A stretch of DNA of 64,000 bases, taken from an uncultured bacterium (GTDB lineage: Bacteria; Planctomycetota; UBA1135; GCA-002686595). Location of the stretch: contig CALLKX010000052.1 in the NCBI GenBank assembly GCA_938083085.1, positions 1 to 64,000 on the forward strand, in the 5' to 3' direction. The notes below the pieces were generated by a model. It was not told the origin of the DNA and ran no database searches. It was given only the letters and a program-made list of their open reading frames with translations. Each line of letters starts with the position of its first letter. Positions within the stretch are counted from its first letter, which is position 1. The position numbers were made by a program, and so were the translations under genes. Positions 1 through 8,985 of the stretch are shown piece by piece.

Positions 1-1407
1 GCCGCCGCCACGGCCACCGCCGCCTCCGCCGCCCCCGCGCCCGCGGGTCGCCGCCGGCACAGGCATGGCGTTCACGTCGCCCGGATCAAAGCCCTCGAGC
101 GCCTTCCGCGGGATCTTGCTGCCAAGGTGTCGCTCGATCGCCCGCACCTGATCGCCGTCTTCCCGCGCGAAGAAGGTGAAGGCCTTGCCCTGCTTCTTGG
201 ATCGCCCGGTCCGGCCGATGCGGTGGGTGTACGCCTCAGGCGTGTTCGGAACGTCAAAGTTCACCACGTGGCTCACGTCCGCGACATCGATGCCGCGGGC
301 AGCGATGTCGGTCGCCACCAGCACGTCGTAGTCTCCGCGTCGGAAGCCCTCCATCGCGCGGACGCGCTGATTCTGGGACATGTTGCCCTGGAGGGCGATC
401 GCGCGGTGACCGTGAGCGTCGAGCTGACGGGCGATCTTGCGCGCGCGGTGCTTCGTCCGCAGGAAGACGATGGCCGACCGGAAGTCCGGGCCCCCGAGGA
501 TCTCCTCGAGGAGGTCGAGTCGGCGGGGCTGCGCGCACTCGTAGAGCGCGTGCTCGATGGTGTCCGCGGGGCGGCTGTGCGACAGCTCAATGACGGTCGG
601 CCGGTTCAGGACCTCGTCCGCCAGGTGGCGGATCTCCTTGGGCATTGTGGCCGAGAAGAGCAGGTTCTGACGCCGCTCGGGGAGCAGGCGGAGGATCTGC
701 CGAACGTTGGGCAAGAAGCCCATGTCGAACATGTGGTCGGCCTCGTCGAGGACGAGGACCTCCACGTCTCGCAGGTCAATCACGCGCTGGCCGGCGAGGT
801 CGAGGAGCCGACCGGGGCACGCCACGACCACCTCGGGCCGAGACTTGAGGGCGCGGACCTGTGCGTTCTGCGGGACGCCGCCGAACACGGTCGTCGAGCG
901 CACGCGAGTGAACTTTCCGAGGCTGGAGAACTCCTCATGGATCTGCAGAGCCAACTCGCGAGTCGGCGCGATCACGAGCGCCCGCGGGCCGCGTCGTTGA
1001 CCGCCGCCCTCGCGCAGGTGCTCCAGGATCGGCAGCGCGAAGGCCGCCGTCTTGCCAGTTCCCGTCTGCGCGAGGCCGAGGACATCCCGGCCTTCGAGGA
1101 CCGCGGGGATGGCCTTGCGCTGAATCGGTCGAGCCTCTGTGAAGCCCAGGTCCTGGATCCCGCGCAACACCTGGGCGTCGAGCCCAAAGGTCTTGAACTC
1201 GTCGCGCTTGCCGCCGCCAGCGGCCGGATCGCTGGATCGTTCGGCGGGCTGAATCGAGCGTTCCGGCTCGGAGTCGTGCCCTGCGGGGGCCTCCGAACGG
1301 GGTTCGTGGGTCGGGCGTTGCTCCTGGGAGGAGCTCTGTGTGGTCGTGGGGCGACCGCCGCGACGTGAACGACGTCGACGGCTCGGACTGGTGGAGTCCT
1401 TCGTCAT
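1..1407 (-). CDS. rhlE: DEAD-box RNA helicase, RhlE-like, C-terminus cut by window edge
   Basis: ATP-dependent RNA helicase acting on short RNA duplexes in the cytoplasm (ribosome assembly or mRNA turnover in this family). Read from the ATG at 1407 there are 469 codons and the stop lies left of the window. Residues 1-70 are a basic, low-complexity arm. The core then shows a Q-motif region (about 74-96), Walker A AQTGTGKT (113-120), PTREL (148-152), DEAD (221-224), SAT (252-254) and HRIGRTGR (395-402). The last visible codons are almost pure Gly/Arg, an RNA-binding tail typical of RhlE/CsdA-type proteins. The helicase assignment is certain; the RhlE subgroup is a judgement from the tail. Confidence 0.93.
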   Translation of the reverse strand, partial: MTKDSTSPSRRRRSRRGGRPTTTQSSSQEQRPTHEPRSEAPAGHDSEPERSIQPAERSSDPAAGGGKRDEFKTFGLDAQVLRGIQDLGFTEARPIQRKAIPAVLEGRDVLGLAQTGTGKTAAFALPILEHLREGGGQRRGPRALVIAPTRELALQIHEEFSSLGKFTRVRSTTVFGGVPQNAQVRALKSRPEVVVACPGRLLDLAGQRVIDLRDVEVLVLDEADHMFDMGFLPNVRQILRLLPERRQNLLFSATMPKEIRHLADEVLNRPTVIELSHSRPADTIEHALYECAQPRRLDLLEEILGGPDFRSAIVFLRTKHRARKIARQLDAHGHRAIALQGNMSQNQRVRAMEGFRRGDYDVLVATDIAARGIDVADVSHVVNFDVPNTPEAYTHRIGRTGRSKKQGKAFTFFAREDGDQVRAIERHLGSKIPRKALEGFDPGDVNAMPVPAATRGRGGGGGGGGRGGG

Positions 1408-1765
1408 GAAAGTGTGGGAACGCGCCCGCCTTTGATGGCGGCGCGTGTGCTGATCCCAACGACAGCGCGGGAGAAAGCGGTGGTTTGAAGCGGCGCGATA
1501 CGAGTCGAGACCCCGTGGGTCCGGACCGGAAATCCTGTCAAGCGCCGGGACCGCTTTTGCTGCGCGGCCCGATGACATGAACCGCGTCGGCGCGCCCATC
1601 AGGGCGGCATTGGCGGCGCGAGGGGCTGTGCCCTCTGGTGGAACTCTCGGCGGGGATGGCCCAGAACTCCATCCCTTTCCCCATAGATCTCCGGAGAAAC
1701 CCGGATACGGGACCTCGAGCAGCGAGGCCTCTTCACCGCCAGTCCCGCTGGCTAGGCTCTGGGGC
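1408..1765. other. Divergent intergenic region, helicase / crotonase
   Basis: About 360 bases separating two divergent genes. An open frame extends the crotonase frame upstream to 1577, but its translation has no family resemblance and is rich in Gly/Pro/Arg, so I treat it as non-coding. The only signal I can point to is a TANNNT box just before the crotonase ATG. No RNA gene or clear hairpin was seen. Confidence 0.5.
1753..1758 (+). promoter_or_regulatory. TAGGCT -10-like box, possible leaderless promoter
   Basis: TAGGCT ends 7 bases before the crotonase ATG at 1766. A -10 element this close would place transcription start at or next to the start codon. The same box at 9174 precedes another gene by 6 bases. 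No convincing -35 element is visible. Confidence 0.4.
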
Positions 1766-2509
1766 ATGATCGAACGTCAAGACCACGGTGATGTGCTCGT
1801 ACTCCGCCTCGCGCACGGGAAGGCGAGCGCCCTCGACCTGGAGCTCCTGGAGGAGCTATGCAAGGCCATGGACGAATTCGAGCGCAGCGAGGCGCGGGCC
1901 TGCGTCCTGACAGGGACGGGGAGCATCTTCTCGGCGGGGGTCGACCTCAAGCGGATGGTGGACGGCGGGGTCGACTACATCGACGCCTTCTTGCCCGCCC
2001 TCGACCGAGCGATCTCCAGGCTCCTCTTCTCTGACCGGCCCTTGGTGACCGCGTGCAACGGTCACGCCATCGCGGGCGGGTGCCTCGTTGCCTGCTGCGG
2101 TGACCGTCGCCTCGGCGCGCGCGGCAAGGGGCGCGTGGGCGTCCCGGAGCTGGCCGTTGGCGTCCCCTTCCCCCCCCTCGCCATCGAGCTCGTGCGCTTC
2201 TCCGTCGGGCCCAAGAACCTCCAGCGAGCGCTCTTCGACGCCGCCGTCCACGGCATGGAGGACGCGCTCGAGCTTGGATTCATCGACGAGCTCGTCGCCC
2301 CTGAAGAGCTCGAGCAGCGGGCCATCGAGACGGCGCGCCGACTCGGCGCCATCCCGTCCTCGAGCTTCGCGTTCACCAAGCGGAGGGCCCGAGAGGTGCT
2401 GCGGGGCCCCGGTCTGGACCCTGCCGCCTGCGCAGAGGTTCGCGCTCTCTGGGCGAGCGATGAGGTCCGAGCGGCCCTCGCGGAGTACGTCGCACGAACC
2501 CTCGGCTAG
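1766..2509 (+). CDS. Enoyl-CoA hydratase/isomerase family protein (crotonase fold)
   Basis: A 247-residue cytoplasmic crotonase-family enzyme acting on a CoA thioester. The oxyanion-hole segments are visible as FSAGVDL (55-61) and AIAGGC (101-106). A glutamate in PELAVG (E128) sits where one catalytic acid of hydratases is found. The second acid is not obvious, so the exact reaction (hydration, isomerisation or other) cannot be named. The ATG at 1766 is chosen because the crotonase homology begins directly there and the upstream frame is composition-biased. A sulfatase follows 40 bases later on the same strand but has no evident functional link. Confidence 0.85.
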   Translation: MIERQDHGDVLVLRLAHGKASALDLELLEELCKAMDEFERSEARACVLTGTGSIFSAGVDLKRMVDGGVDYIDAFLPALDRAISRLLFSDRPLVTACNGHAIAGGCLVACCGDRRLGARGKGRVGVPELAVGVPFPPLAIELVRFSVGPKNLQRALFDAAVHGMEDALELGFIDELVAPEELEQRAIETARRLGAIPSSSFAFTKRRAREVLRGPGLDPAACAEVRALWASDEVRAALAEYVARTLG

Positions 2510-2549
2510 ACCAGCGACATCGAGGTGTCCCACCTACGATGAGCGAGAG

Positions 2550-3962
2550 ATGCTCTCCACCCTCCTGCTCAGCCTCGCATGCGCGCCCCAGTCCGACTCG
2601 GTCCCTGCACCCGAGCCAGACTCAACACCACCGAACTTCCTGATCGTCCTGGTGGACGACCTGGGATACGGCGACCTCGGCGCCGATCTCTCGGGCATCG
2701 GCGGCCAGAAGAAGCACAGGACGCCCAACATCTGCCGCCTCGCGGCCGAGGGCCTCGTCCTGACCAACGGGTACGCCGCCGCCCCCAACTGCGCGCCTAG
2801 CCGAGCTTGCCTGCAGACCGGGCGCACCACGCCACGGCACGGTATCTACACCGTGGGAACGGCAGCCCGCGGCAAGCCCCTGCAGCGCGAGCTCATCCCG
2901 GTGCCCAACACCGTGACGCTGGCGGACGCTGAGGTCACGCTGGCCGAGCACCTCGGCGCCGCGGGCTACTCCTCAGCGCACCTCGGCAAGTGGCACCTCG
3001 GGCCCGACCCCACGACTCAGGGCTACGACTTCAACGTCGCTGGCAACCAGGCTGGACACCCCAGGAGCTACTTCTCGCCCTACAAGAACGCCGACCTCGA
3101 GGACGGGCCTGAGGGGGAGTACCTGACCACGAGGCTCACCGACGAGGCGATCGAGCTGGTCGGCAAGATGGAGGCGCCGTTCCTGATGCACCTCGCCTAC
3201 TACTCGGTGCACACGCCGCTGCAGGCGCCGCCTGAGCGCGTCGCCGAGCGGCGCGCCGCCGGCGTGAAGAGCGCCAAGTACGCGGCCATGGTGGAGGCCC
3301 TCGACCACGAGGTAGGCCGCCTCCTCGCCGCCCTCGCGGAGGCGGGGCTCGCCGAGGACACGGTCGTGATCTTCACCTCCGACAACGGCGGCCACATGCC
3401 CGTGACCAACCAGGACATCCTCCGGGGATACAAGGGCACCCTCGACGAGGGTGGCATCCGGGTCCCCTGGATCGTGCGCTGGCCGGGGCACATCCACCCC
3501 GGCGTCGATCACGCTCCGGTCCACCACGTCGACCTGCTCCCGACCCTGCTCACCCTCGCTGGGGCGGAGCAGAGGGGGAGCGCCGAGCTCGACGGCGTCG
3601 ATCTCACGGGCCTCCTGACAAGCCGGATCGCCCCCGGCCCTCGCCCGCTCTTCTGGCACTTCCCCTGCTACCTGCAAGGCAAGAGCGACCGCTTCGAGCA
3701 CTTCCGCACCACGCCCGGCGGCGCCCTCCGGGCCGGCCGTTGGAAGCTCGTGGAGTTCTTCCATCCGGGCACCACAGCCGCTCCACGCCTTGAGCTCTAT
3801 GACCTGGAGGCCGACCCGCTGGAGCGTGCGGACCTCGCGGCAGCCCAGCCCCAGCGGGCTGCGGCCATGTACGCCGACCTCATGCGCTGGCGGAAGGACG
3901 TGAAGGCGCCGGTCCCCTCGGAGCCCGAGCCCCGCTTCGCGGGCGCACCGGACGGCTCCTGA
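2550..3962 (+). CDS. Cysteine-type sulfatase, exported
   Basis: A 470-residue arylsulfatase-family hydrolase that removes sulfate esters, probably from sulfated polysaccharides, outside the cytoplasm. The signature CxPSR followed by LQTGR begins at Cys81, the residue that must be converted to formylglycine by a maturase (none is encoded in this window). Metal ligands are visible as the DD pair (36-37) and a TSDNGGH segment near residue 280. The N-terminus has a short hydrophobic stretch ending in SLAC (Cys11), which could be a non-canonical lipobox because the -3 residue is Ser rather than Leu. The start at 2550 is chosen for that leader; a TACGAT box lies 9 bases upstream. The substrate is unknown. 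Confidence 0.93.
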   Translation: MLSTLLLSLACAPQSDSVPAPEPDSTPPNFLIVLVDDLGYGDLGADLSGIGGQKKHRTPNICRLAAEGLVLTNGYAAAPNCAPSRACLQTGRTTPRHGIYTVGTAARGKPLQRELIPVPNTVTLADAEVTLAEHLGAAGYSSAHLGKWHLGPDPTTQGYDFNVAGNQAGHPRSYFSPYKNADLEDGPEGEYLTTRLTDEAIELVGKMEAPFLMHLAYYSVHTPLQAPPERVAERRAAGVKSAKYAAMVEALDHEVGRLLAALAEAGLAEDTVVIFTSDNGGHMPVTNQDILRGYKGTLDEGGIRVPWIVRWPGHIHPGVDHAPVHHVDLLPTLLTLAGAEQRGSAELDGVDLTGLLTSRIAPGPRPLFWHFPCYLQGKSDRFEHFRTTPGGALRAGRWKLVEFFHPGTTAAPRLELYDLEADPLERADLAAAQPQRAAAMYADLMRWRKDVKAPVPSEPEPRFAGAPDGS

Positions 3963-3994
3963 AAAGGAGCCGCCCGAGCGACCGCTCAGGCTCG

Positions 3995-5089
3995 CTAGAC
4001 CGAGACGTGGTACCCGTCGTCGTTGACCGGGTACTGCGGTCCGCCTGGGCCGCCGATGGTCCCTGACCAGGGGTCGGGGTGGGTATCGGTGGGCGCGACG
4101 AGCGCCTGGCTAACGCGCCCCGCGCAGTGGTAGTAAGCGCCGCGAGTGATCTGACGCCAGATGATGGCGAGCTGACCCACGCCGCCGATGGCCGCGAGGC
4201 GCCAGAAGGTCGGGTCCGCGTCGAAGCCGGTCTCGAGCCGTCCGTGCCACCACCCGAGCACCCCGACGACGAAGATCGCCTCGAGGAGGAGGAGGAGCGC
4301 CAGTGGCCGCGTGGTCTGAACGGGGTGCTTGATCATCATCCACCACGTAGCAACGGCCGCGATGAGGACGGAGCGACTGTCCCGAAGCACCAGCCGTGTC
4401 CGGGTGTAGATCACCCAGGCCATGACCTTCATGAACCCGATCGCCGCGAGGCCGTCCTGGAGCCAGCCGAGTTGCACGACCGTTTGCTCGGAATCCAGGG
4501 TCTCCAGCCTCCCCCAGTCACCCGCGGGGACCTCCATGATCCAGCCCAGCACGAGCCGCTTCCACGGGTCACCGTAGAGCAACCAGTGAACGAGGCCGAG
4601 GGCAGCCAGGGTCAACAGCGCGACGCGCAACATGCGGCCGAAGTAGCGCGCCCCACCGAATCCAAACCGCCGCAGAGTCTGGCGTTCCGGCTGCTCGAAG
4701 GTCACCTGGAGCCAGCCCCCGGCGGCGAAGACGCCGAAGAGGAGCGCAATGAGCGCCAGCACCGCGCCGCCGCTGGCCACGCTGCTGTTGAGCTGAGCCA
4801 GCCCCTCCGCGTGGTCCTGGCGGAACACAGCGCCAAGCCCCGTGGAGGGCGCGGCCATGCTCGAGTGCAGGTCGCGGGCGAGCTCAGCGGACGGGTAACG
4901 GCTCCCCACAGCGCCCTTGAAGAAGGCCGCTGTCTGGAAGGCGGGAACGAGGCTCAGCAGCAGGAGGAAGAGCCAGGTGCAAACCCAGAGCTTCGTCCGG
5001 AAGAACGCCGCTCGGAAGCCGCGCAGGAACAACCGCCAGTCCGGGCTGCTGTGGTTGTCGTGATCGATGTTCTCGTCGAAGTTCGGCAT
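3995..5089 (-). CDS. Multi-pass membrane protein, unrecognised
   Basis: A 364-residue integral membrane protein with about six to seven hydrophobic segments. The first (starting LWVCTWLFLLLL) follows a short acidic, Asn/His-rich N-terminus. There is a long extramembrane loop after the first segment (roughly residues 55-110) and a Pro/Gly-rich C-terminal tail. I recognise no catalytic motif. The ATG at 5089 is chosen because it lies 5 bases after the stop of the upstream M1-like peptidase; the open frame extends back into that gene. The tight spacing implies the two are co-transcribed, so it may support the peptidase or its export, but this is only context. Confidence 0.75.
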   Translation of the reverse strand: MPNFDENIDHDNHSSPDWRLFLRGFRAAFFRTKLWVCTWLFLLLLSLVPAFQTAAFFKGAVGSRYPSAELARDLHSSMAAPSTGLGAVFRQDHAEGLAQLNSSVASGGAVLALIALLFGVFAAGGWLQVTFEQPERQTLRRFGFGGARYFGRMLRVALLTLAALGLVHWLLYGDPWKRLVLGWIMEVPAGDWGRLETLDSEQTVVQLGWLQDGLAAIGFMKVMAWVIYTRTRLVLRDSRSVLIAAVATWWMMIKHPVQTTRPLALLLLLEAIFVVGVLGWWHGRLETGFDADPTFWRLAAIGGVGQLAIIWRQITRGAYYHCAGRVSQALVAPTDTHPDPWSGTIGGPGGPQYPVNDDGYHVSV

Positions 5090-5094
5090 AGGAA

Positions 5095-7599
5095 TCAGCC
5101 CCCCACCGCCATGAACCACTGAAGGACGCTCGCGGCACGCGCCGCCGCCCGCTCGCCCCACCTCGATGGCGCGAGCTTGTCCCGCTCAGCGAACCACTGG
5201 TTGTCCGTCATGTTGCGATCGAGGAACCAGAGCCGCTCCGGGTCGATCACCACCGAGGTGACCTTGCGGGCGTCGGCCGCCAGCGGCAGCCGCCACCAAT
5301 TCTTCTCGCCCTGCATTTCACGGGTCCAATCGAAGTCGACCTTGCCGCCGTCCTCGTAGGTGACCTGCACCTTCACGGGCAGCACGAGGTCGCCCCGACG
5401 CCGGACGACGATGTCCGGGACCCAGGGGCGCTTGGCCTTCTCGGGCTCCTCAGCACCAGAGGCGCCGTCGCCACCCTCGGCGTCAGCTTCAGCCTCCGCC
5501 TCTTCGGCTTCCGCCGCGCTCGCGAGCGCCTCGGGAGAGCAATCGGACGTCCATGACCCATCGTCACATCGGAACCAGCCCGCGGACTTGGGGTCCCGGG
5601 TCTGAGCCACCTGGCAGCTCCAATCCACGGTCTTGGTCGAGCGGAAGACGTCCTCGAAGTACCACTGGATGTCCGCGTCTGCGCCCTCCTGGAAGGCGAG
5701 ATAGAAGTCCTCTGGGTAGGGGTGCCTGTACCGCCAGTCCTGGGCGAACTTGCGCATGCCACGCAGGAAGGCGTCCCGCCCCACCAGCGCCTGAAGCGAG
5801 CGCAGCGCCACCGCGGTGTGCGGGTAGCTGTTGGTGCTGTAGCTGGTGCGGTCGACATAGTCCCAGACGTTCCGCTCGATGGGGTCCGACTCGGGGTCCC
5901 GCAGGTAGCCCGACCGATCTCCCCAGCGGGGGTCGGTTTCCTGCTCAACGAACGTGAGCTGAGGCTGGTCTCGCCAGAACTTCACGAAGGGCGAGGCCGT
6001 CAGCGGACGGGCCTGAATCTCGCTCGGGACAAGCCACTGAAGGTCCTTCGAGACGCTCACGTCCAGCCTGTCGAGGCCGAGTCGAATCGGGTTGGGGAAC
6101 GCGACGCTTTGAAGCGAGACCGTCCCCTCCAGGGAGCGAGCCCCCGGAGCAGCCGAGGGAGCGATCCCCCACATGGGGAGGCCGCTATAGGTCGACGCCG
6201 CGCGCCGCGCGCCGTACTCGCGGAACAGGGTCTCGCTGTCACTGAACGAGTTGAAGCCCTCGTCGAGCCACGCCGCCTCCGGCTCGTTGTTGCCGACGAG
6301 CCCGTACCAGAACTGGTGGCCGGCCTCGTGCACCGTCACCGACTCCGGGGTGTACATGCGCGGCCGGGTGAGCATCCTGGAGCCGCAGGTGAAGATGGTC
6401 GGGTATTCCATCCCGCCCGCCGCCCGGGCGCCCCAGGCCGGGTCCACGGCCGTCAACTCGGAGTAGGGATAGGCTCCGTACCAGAGCCCGTAGTAGAAGA
6501 GCGTGGCGCAGGTCGCCCGCCAATGCCGTTCAGCCTGTGACGCGTGCTCGGGGTGGACCATGACGCGCACCAGGACCTCGCGGCCGGCGAGGTCGGCGGG
6601 CTCCATCCCCAGAGCGCTGGCGACCTCGGCCACCTCCGCCTCGTGGCGGCTGGCCCACTCGTTCCACACGAAGGCCCGCTCATAGACGGTGTAGTCGGGG
6701 TCAGCGGTCCACGCGAAGCCGTGGACGCGGGGCGCGAGCCCGGAACCACGAGCCGCCACGGGGTCCGCGTAGGTCTGGTCCTCGGGCGCCGGAGCAATGT
6801 AGCGCTCGGCATACCTGCCGTCGGGGAGCGCCTCAGCCGAGACGCGCTTGCCCGAGGCTGCGATCTTGCCCGTGTATTCCTCGGGCAGATCGAGGGTCAC
6901 GTCATAGGTCCCGTAGTCCGCGTAGAACTCGGTGTTCATGTAGAACGGGTGCGCGCGCCAGCCGCGGCCCCCCTCGTACACGGCGAGCTTGGGGAACCAG
7001 TGGCTGAGGAAGATGAAGTTGCCCTTGGTTCCAGTCCTCCGGCGGACGCGCGGCAGACGGGACTCCCACTCGATCTCCACGGTCACCTCGCCACCCGCCG
7101 GGACGGGCTCGGGCAGATCGACACTGAACAGCGTCCGGTCCAGCGGCGCCCTGGAATCGGGGACGCGGAAGGTCAGGGCCTCGGTCAGGTCCACCTCGCC
7201 AACCTTCAGGGATCGAATCTCCTGCCAGCCGAAGCCGCGTTCGACCTTCGTGCCCTTGAGGCGCCCCTGGGCCTCGGTCATGTGGAGGCTTCGGTTGTTG
7301 GCGTAGGCGTTGAGGTAGAGGTGGAACCACAGGTCGCTCACCTCTTCACCTGACCCGTTTCGCCAGGTGAGGGTCATGGTCCCGCTGAGCTGCTTCTGGA
7401 CCCCGTCATCGCCATCGAGGTCTGTCGGCTCGGCATCATCCACCCGGGCACGAATCACATAGTCCGCCTCCGAGGAGCGGCCATCCTGCGCCCCCTGGAT
7501 TTGCGCGTCCTGAGGGGGAGGGTTCGTCGAGGCAACGGCAGCTGCTGACAGCAAAGGCAGCAGGAGGCCGGCAGCGGCCAGATAAGAGCGGAGAGCCAT
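5095..7599 (-). CDS. Exported M1-family (gluzincin) metallopeptidase
   Basis: An 834-residue zinc aminopeptidase-like protein. It has an N-terminal signal peptide (MALRSYLAAAGLLLPLLSAA), a beta-rich N-terminal domain, and the gluzincin zinc site HEAGHQFWYG near residue 430, followed by the third ligand in WLDEGFNSF about 20 residues later. A GGMEYP segment takes the place of the GAMEN exopeptidase motif, as in many bacterial M1 relatives. A Glu/Ala-rich low-complexity stretch lies near residue 690. The ATG at 7599 is chosen because the signal peptide starts there; the frame is open 12 codons further upstream without support. Periplasmic or outer-membrane peptide hydrolysis is inferred. Confidence 0.88.
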   Translation of the reverse strand: MALRSYLAAAGLLLPLLSAAAVASTNPPPQDAQIQGAQDGRSSEADYVIRARVDDAEPTDLDGDDGVQKQLSGTMTLTWRNGSGEEVSDLWFHLYLNAYANNRSLHMTEAQGRLKGTKVERGFGWQEIRSLKVGEVDLTEALTFRVPDSRAPLDRTLFSVDLPEPVPAGGEVTVEIEWESRLPRVRRRTGTKGNFIFLSHWFPKLAVYEGGRGWRAHPFYMNTEFYADYGTYDVTLDLPEEYTGKIAASGKRVSAEALPDGRYAERYIAPAPEDQTYADPVAARGSGLAPRVHGFAWTADPDYTVYERAFVWNEWASRHEAEVAEVASALGMEPADLAGREVLVRVMVHPEHASQAERHWRATCATLFYYGLWYGAYPYSELTAVDPAWGARAAGGMEYPTIFTCGSRMLTRPRMYTPESVTVHEAGHQFWYGLVGNNEPEAAWLDEGFNSFSDSETLFREYGARRAASTYSGLPMWGIAPSAAPGARSLEGTVSLQSVAFPNPIRLGLDRLDVSVSKDLQWLVPSEIQARPLTASPFVKFWRDQPQLTFVEQETDPRWGDRSGYLRDPESDPIERNVWDYVDRTSYSTNSYPHTAVALRSLQALVGRDAFLRGMRKFAQDWRYRHPYPEDFYLAFQEGADADIQWYFEDVFRSTKTVDWSCQVAQTRDPKSAGWFRCDDGSWTSDCSPEALASAAEAEEAEAEADAEGGDGASGAEEPEKAKRPWVPDIVVRRRGDLVLPVKVQVTYEDGGKVDFDWTREMQGEKNWWRLPLAADARKVTSVVIDPERLWFLDRNMTDNQWFAERDKLAPSRWGERAAARAASVLQWFMAVGG

Positions 7600-7702
7600 A
7601 CCCGCCAGTGTGTGCCGCGCCCGGCGACCGCACAACCCGGAGGGAGGTCTCGCTCTCGACCTCCCCGAATAGAGGCGTTCCCAGCCGGGACGCGCCTCAC
7701 CC

Positions 7703-8269
7703 TCAGAGAGGGATCGCGATCAGCAGCTCGAAGAGGTCAAAGCCCGGAAAACCAGCCTGCTGCCAGCGCACGGTGAACGCCTCGCCCCCGTACCCCGGGA
7801 GGGTGGGCGCCTCACCCGGGCCGATCCCCTGGCATCCGGCGAAGATGACCTCGCTCTCCGGGCCGAGTTGCATCTTGAGCCGGCTATCGATGGCACAGCC
7901 GAGGATCTTTCCGCACTCGTGAATCGCGGCCTTGTCCTCGTCATTCGGCGCCTTCCTCGCGCTCATCGCCCGGATCTCATCCGCTGGCAGGGTCTGTAGC
8001 CCACCGGAGAGGATCAACGCGGATTCCAACGGGACCTGAATGAAGCCAGCACGAGCGCCTGCGGGGGTCCGGAAGCCGAGCCGGAAGGCCACCCGGACCT
8101 CGTCTTCAGCGCCGGGGAGACCGGGGTGGACAGAGTCAAGCACGAGCGGCTCCTCGAGGGAGAAGGGCATGACGAGGCCGATCGTGTCGGCGAACTCCTC
8201 CGATACGACGTCCAATATCTCCGTGGCATCGGCGTGCCCAAAGAAACGTTGCTCTTGGCTCTTCTGCAT
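7703..8269 (-). CDS. CheC/CheX-like (CheC-fold) protein
   Basis: A 188-residue cytoplasmic protein resembling the CheC/CheX/FliY phosphatase fold. A helix beginning EDKAAIHECGKILGCAID (near residues 109-126) matches the CheC active-site helix pattern ExxN, but the Asn is replaced by Lys (ECGK), so CheY-P phosphatase activity is doubtful. The strand-rich flanks fit the fold. It is divergent from flgM and has a sigma28-like promoter about 24-30 bases upstream, tying it to late flagellar or chemotaxis expression. Alternative: a FliN/CheC-related adaptor. Family placement is by eye and should be tested by a profile search. Confidence 0.55.
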   Translation of the reverse strand: MQKSQEQRFFGHADATEILDVVSEEFADTIGLVMPFSLEEPLVLDSVHPGLPGAEDEVRVAFRLGFRTPAGARAGFIQVPLESALILSGGLQTLPADEIRAMSARKAPNDEDKAAIHECGKILGCAIDSRLKMQLGPESEVIFAGCQGIGPGEAPTLPGYGGEAFTVRWQQAGFPGFDLFELLIAIPL

Positions 8270-8299
8270 GTCTACGGCGGCCGCTCGGCCTCCAGCAAG

Positions 8300-8327
8300 T
8301 GATCGGCTCGAAGCCCACCCGGGTTGA
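8300..8327 (-). promoter_or_regulatory. Sigma28 (FliA)-type promoter of the CheC-like gene
   Basis: On the minus strand the region reads TCAAC-N15-GCCGATCA (-35 at 8323-8327, -10 at 8300-8307). This matches TCAAG-N14/15-GCCGATAA at 4 of 5 and 7 of 8 positions. It would give a leader of roughly 25 bases before the ATG at 8269. Confidence 0.55.
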
Positions 8328-8518
8328 AGCCCACCCGAGACGAACAGGGGGCCGTTCTCTGATCCGGAACGATCGCCCCCCCCAGAGGCCGGGATACCGG
8401 CTCGATCTGAGCCACCCGGCGCCCCGCAGGACGATCCGCGGCTGAGACACCTCCAGCCCCTTGCGGACGCCTCCAGGAGGGGTCGAGGCGCGCGCCCGTT
8501 GTTTCTCCCGTTTGGTTC

Positions 8519-8545
8519 TCAAGCTCAGGCGTCAGATTCCGATTA
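8519..8545 (+). promoter_or_regulatory. Sigma28 (FliA)-type promoter of flgM
   Basis: TCAAG (8519-8523), 14 bases, then TCCGATTA (8538-8545). The -35 is a full match to the TCAAG consensus and the -10 matches GCCGATAA at 6 of 8. The leader to the ATG at 8653 would be about 100 bases. Confidence 0.45.
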
Positions 8546-8652
8546 GCACCCTGGCGGAATCTTCTTCGTGCCACAAAGAAGCCCGTCGACCAGTCCGACC
8601 GCGTGGTCGGTTCACTGCTCGTTCAACGAGCGCCCTCCCAGGAGGGGACACC

Positions 8653-8985
8653 ATGGAACTCAGGAACAACAACCAGGGCGATCTCCCGCCCGCGAACCGT
8701 TACGCCGACATTCGTCAGGTAACGGAGTCGCGGAACGCGGAGCTCAAAGAGACCGTTGATCGCGTCAGAAAAAGCGTAGAAGACCGCCAGGAACAGACCG
8801 ACAAGCTGGGCAAGAGCCTGGACTCCATCGAGCTGTCCGAGGGTGCGAAGAGCTTCGTCGAGGAAGCAAGCAGCGGCCGCAGCGAGCGGATCGCCCAGCT
8901 TCGAGCTGCCGTCGAGGACGGCACTCTCTTCGATCGCGACCGTCTGGCCCGCGCAGCGGAACGCCTTCTGAGCGACTCGGTCTGA
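8653..8985 (+). CDS. flgM: FlgM-like anti-sigma28 factor
   Basis: A 110-residue soluble protein. FlgM binds FliA (sigma28) and holds it inactive until the hook-basal body is complete, when FlgM is exported. The C-terminal third (RSERIAQLRAAVEDGTLF then DRDRLARAAERLL) matches the FlgM sigma-binding helices, where the usual form is an arginine followed by V-x-x-L-R-x-x-I-x-x-G-x-Y. The N-terminal part is polar and probably disordered. The start is set by AGGAGG at 8640-8645, 7 bases before the ATG. It sits alone, divergent from the CheC-like gene, under its own sigma28-type promoter, a common feedback arrangement. Confidence 0.8.
   Translation: MELRNNNQGDLPPANRYADIRQVTESRNAELKETVDRVRKSVEDRQEQTDKLGKSLDSIELSEGAKSFVEEASSGRSERIAQLRAAVEDGTLFDRDRLARAAERLLSDSV

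Larger units (their letters stand above)
8270..8652. other. Divergent regulatory region, CheC-like gene / flgM
   Basis: About 380 bases without a gene. It contains one sigma28-type promoter facing each way (8300-8327 minus, 8519-8545 plus) and a strong ribosome-binding site for flgM (AGGAGG at 8640-8645). I see no other dyad or repeat with support. Confidence 0.6.

Noticed and set aside
127-1368. Long open frame on the plus strand opposite the helicase
   Set aside because: Its translation is low-complexity and mirrors the helicase codons; the minus strand has all helicase motifs.
1577-1765. N-terminal extension of the crotonase frame
   Set aside because: No family resemblance, Gly/Pro/Arg-rich, and the ATG at 1766 has a promoter-like box at the right distance.
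3655-3670. TGGCAC-N5-CTGC as a sigma54 promoter
   Set aside because: Inside the sulfatase coding region with no downstream gene to serve.
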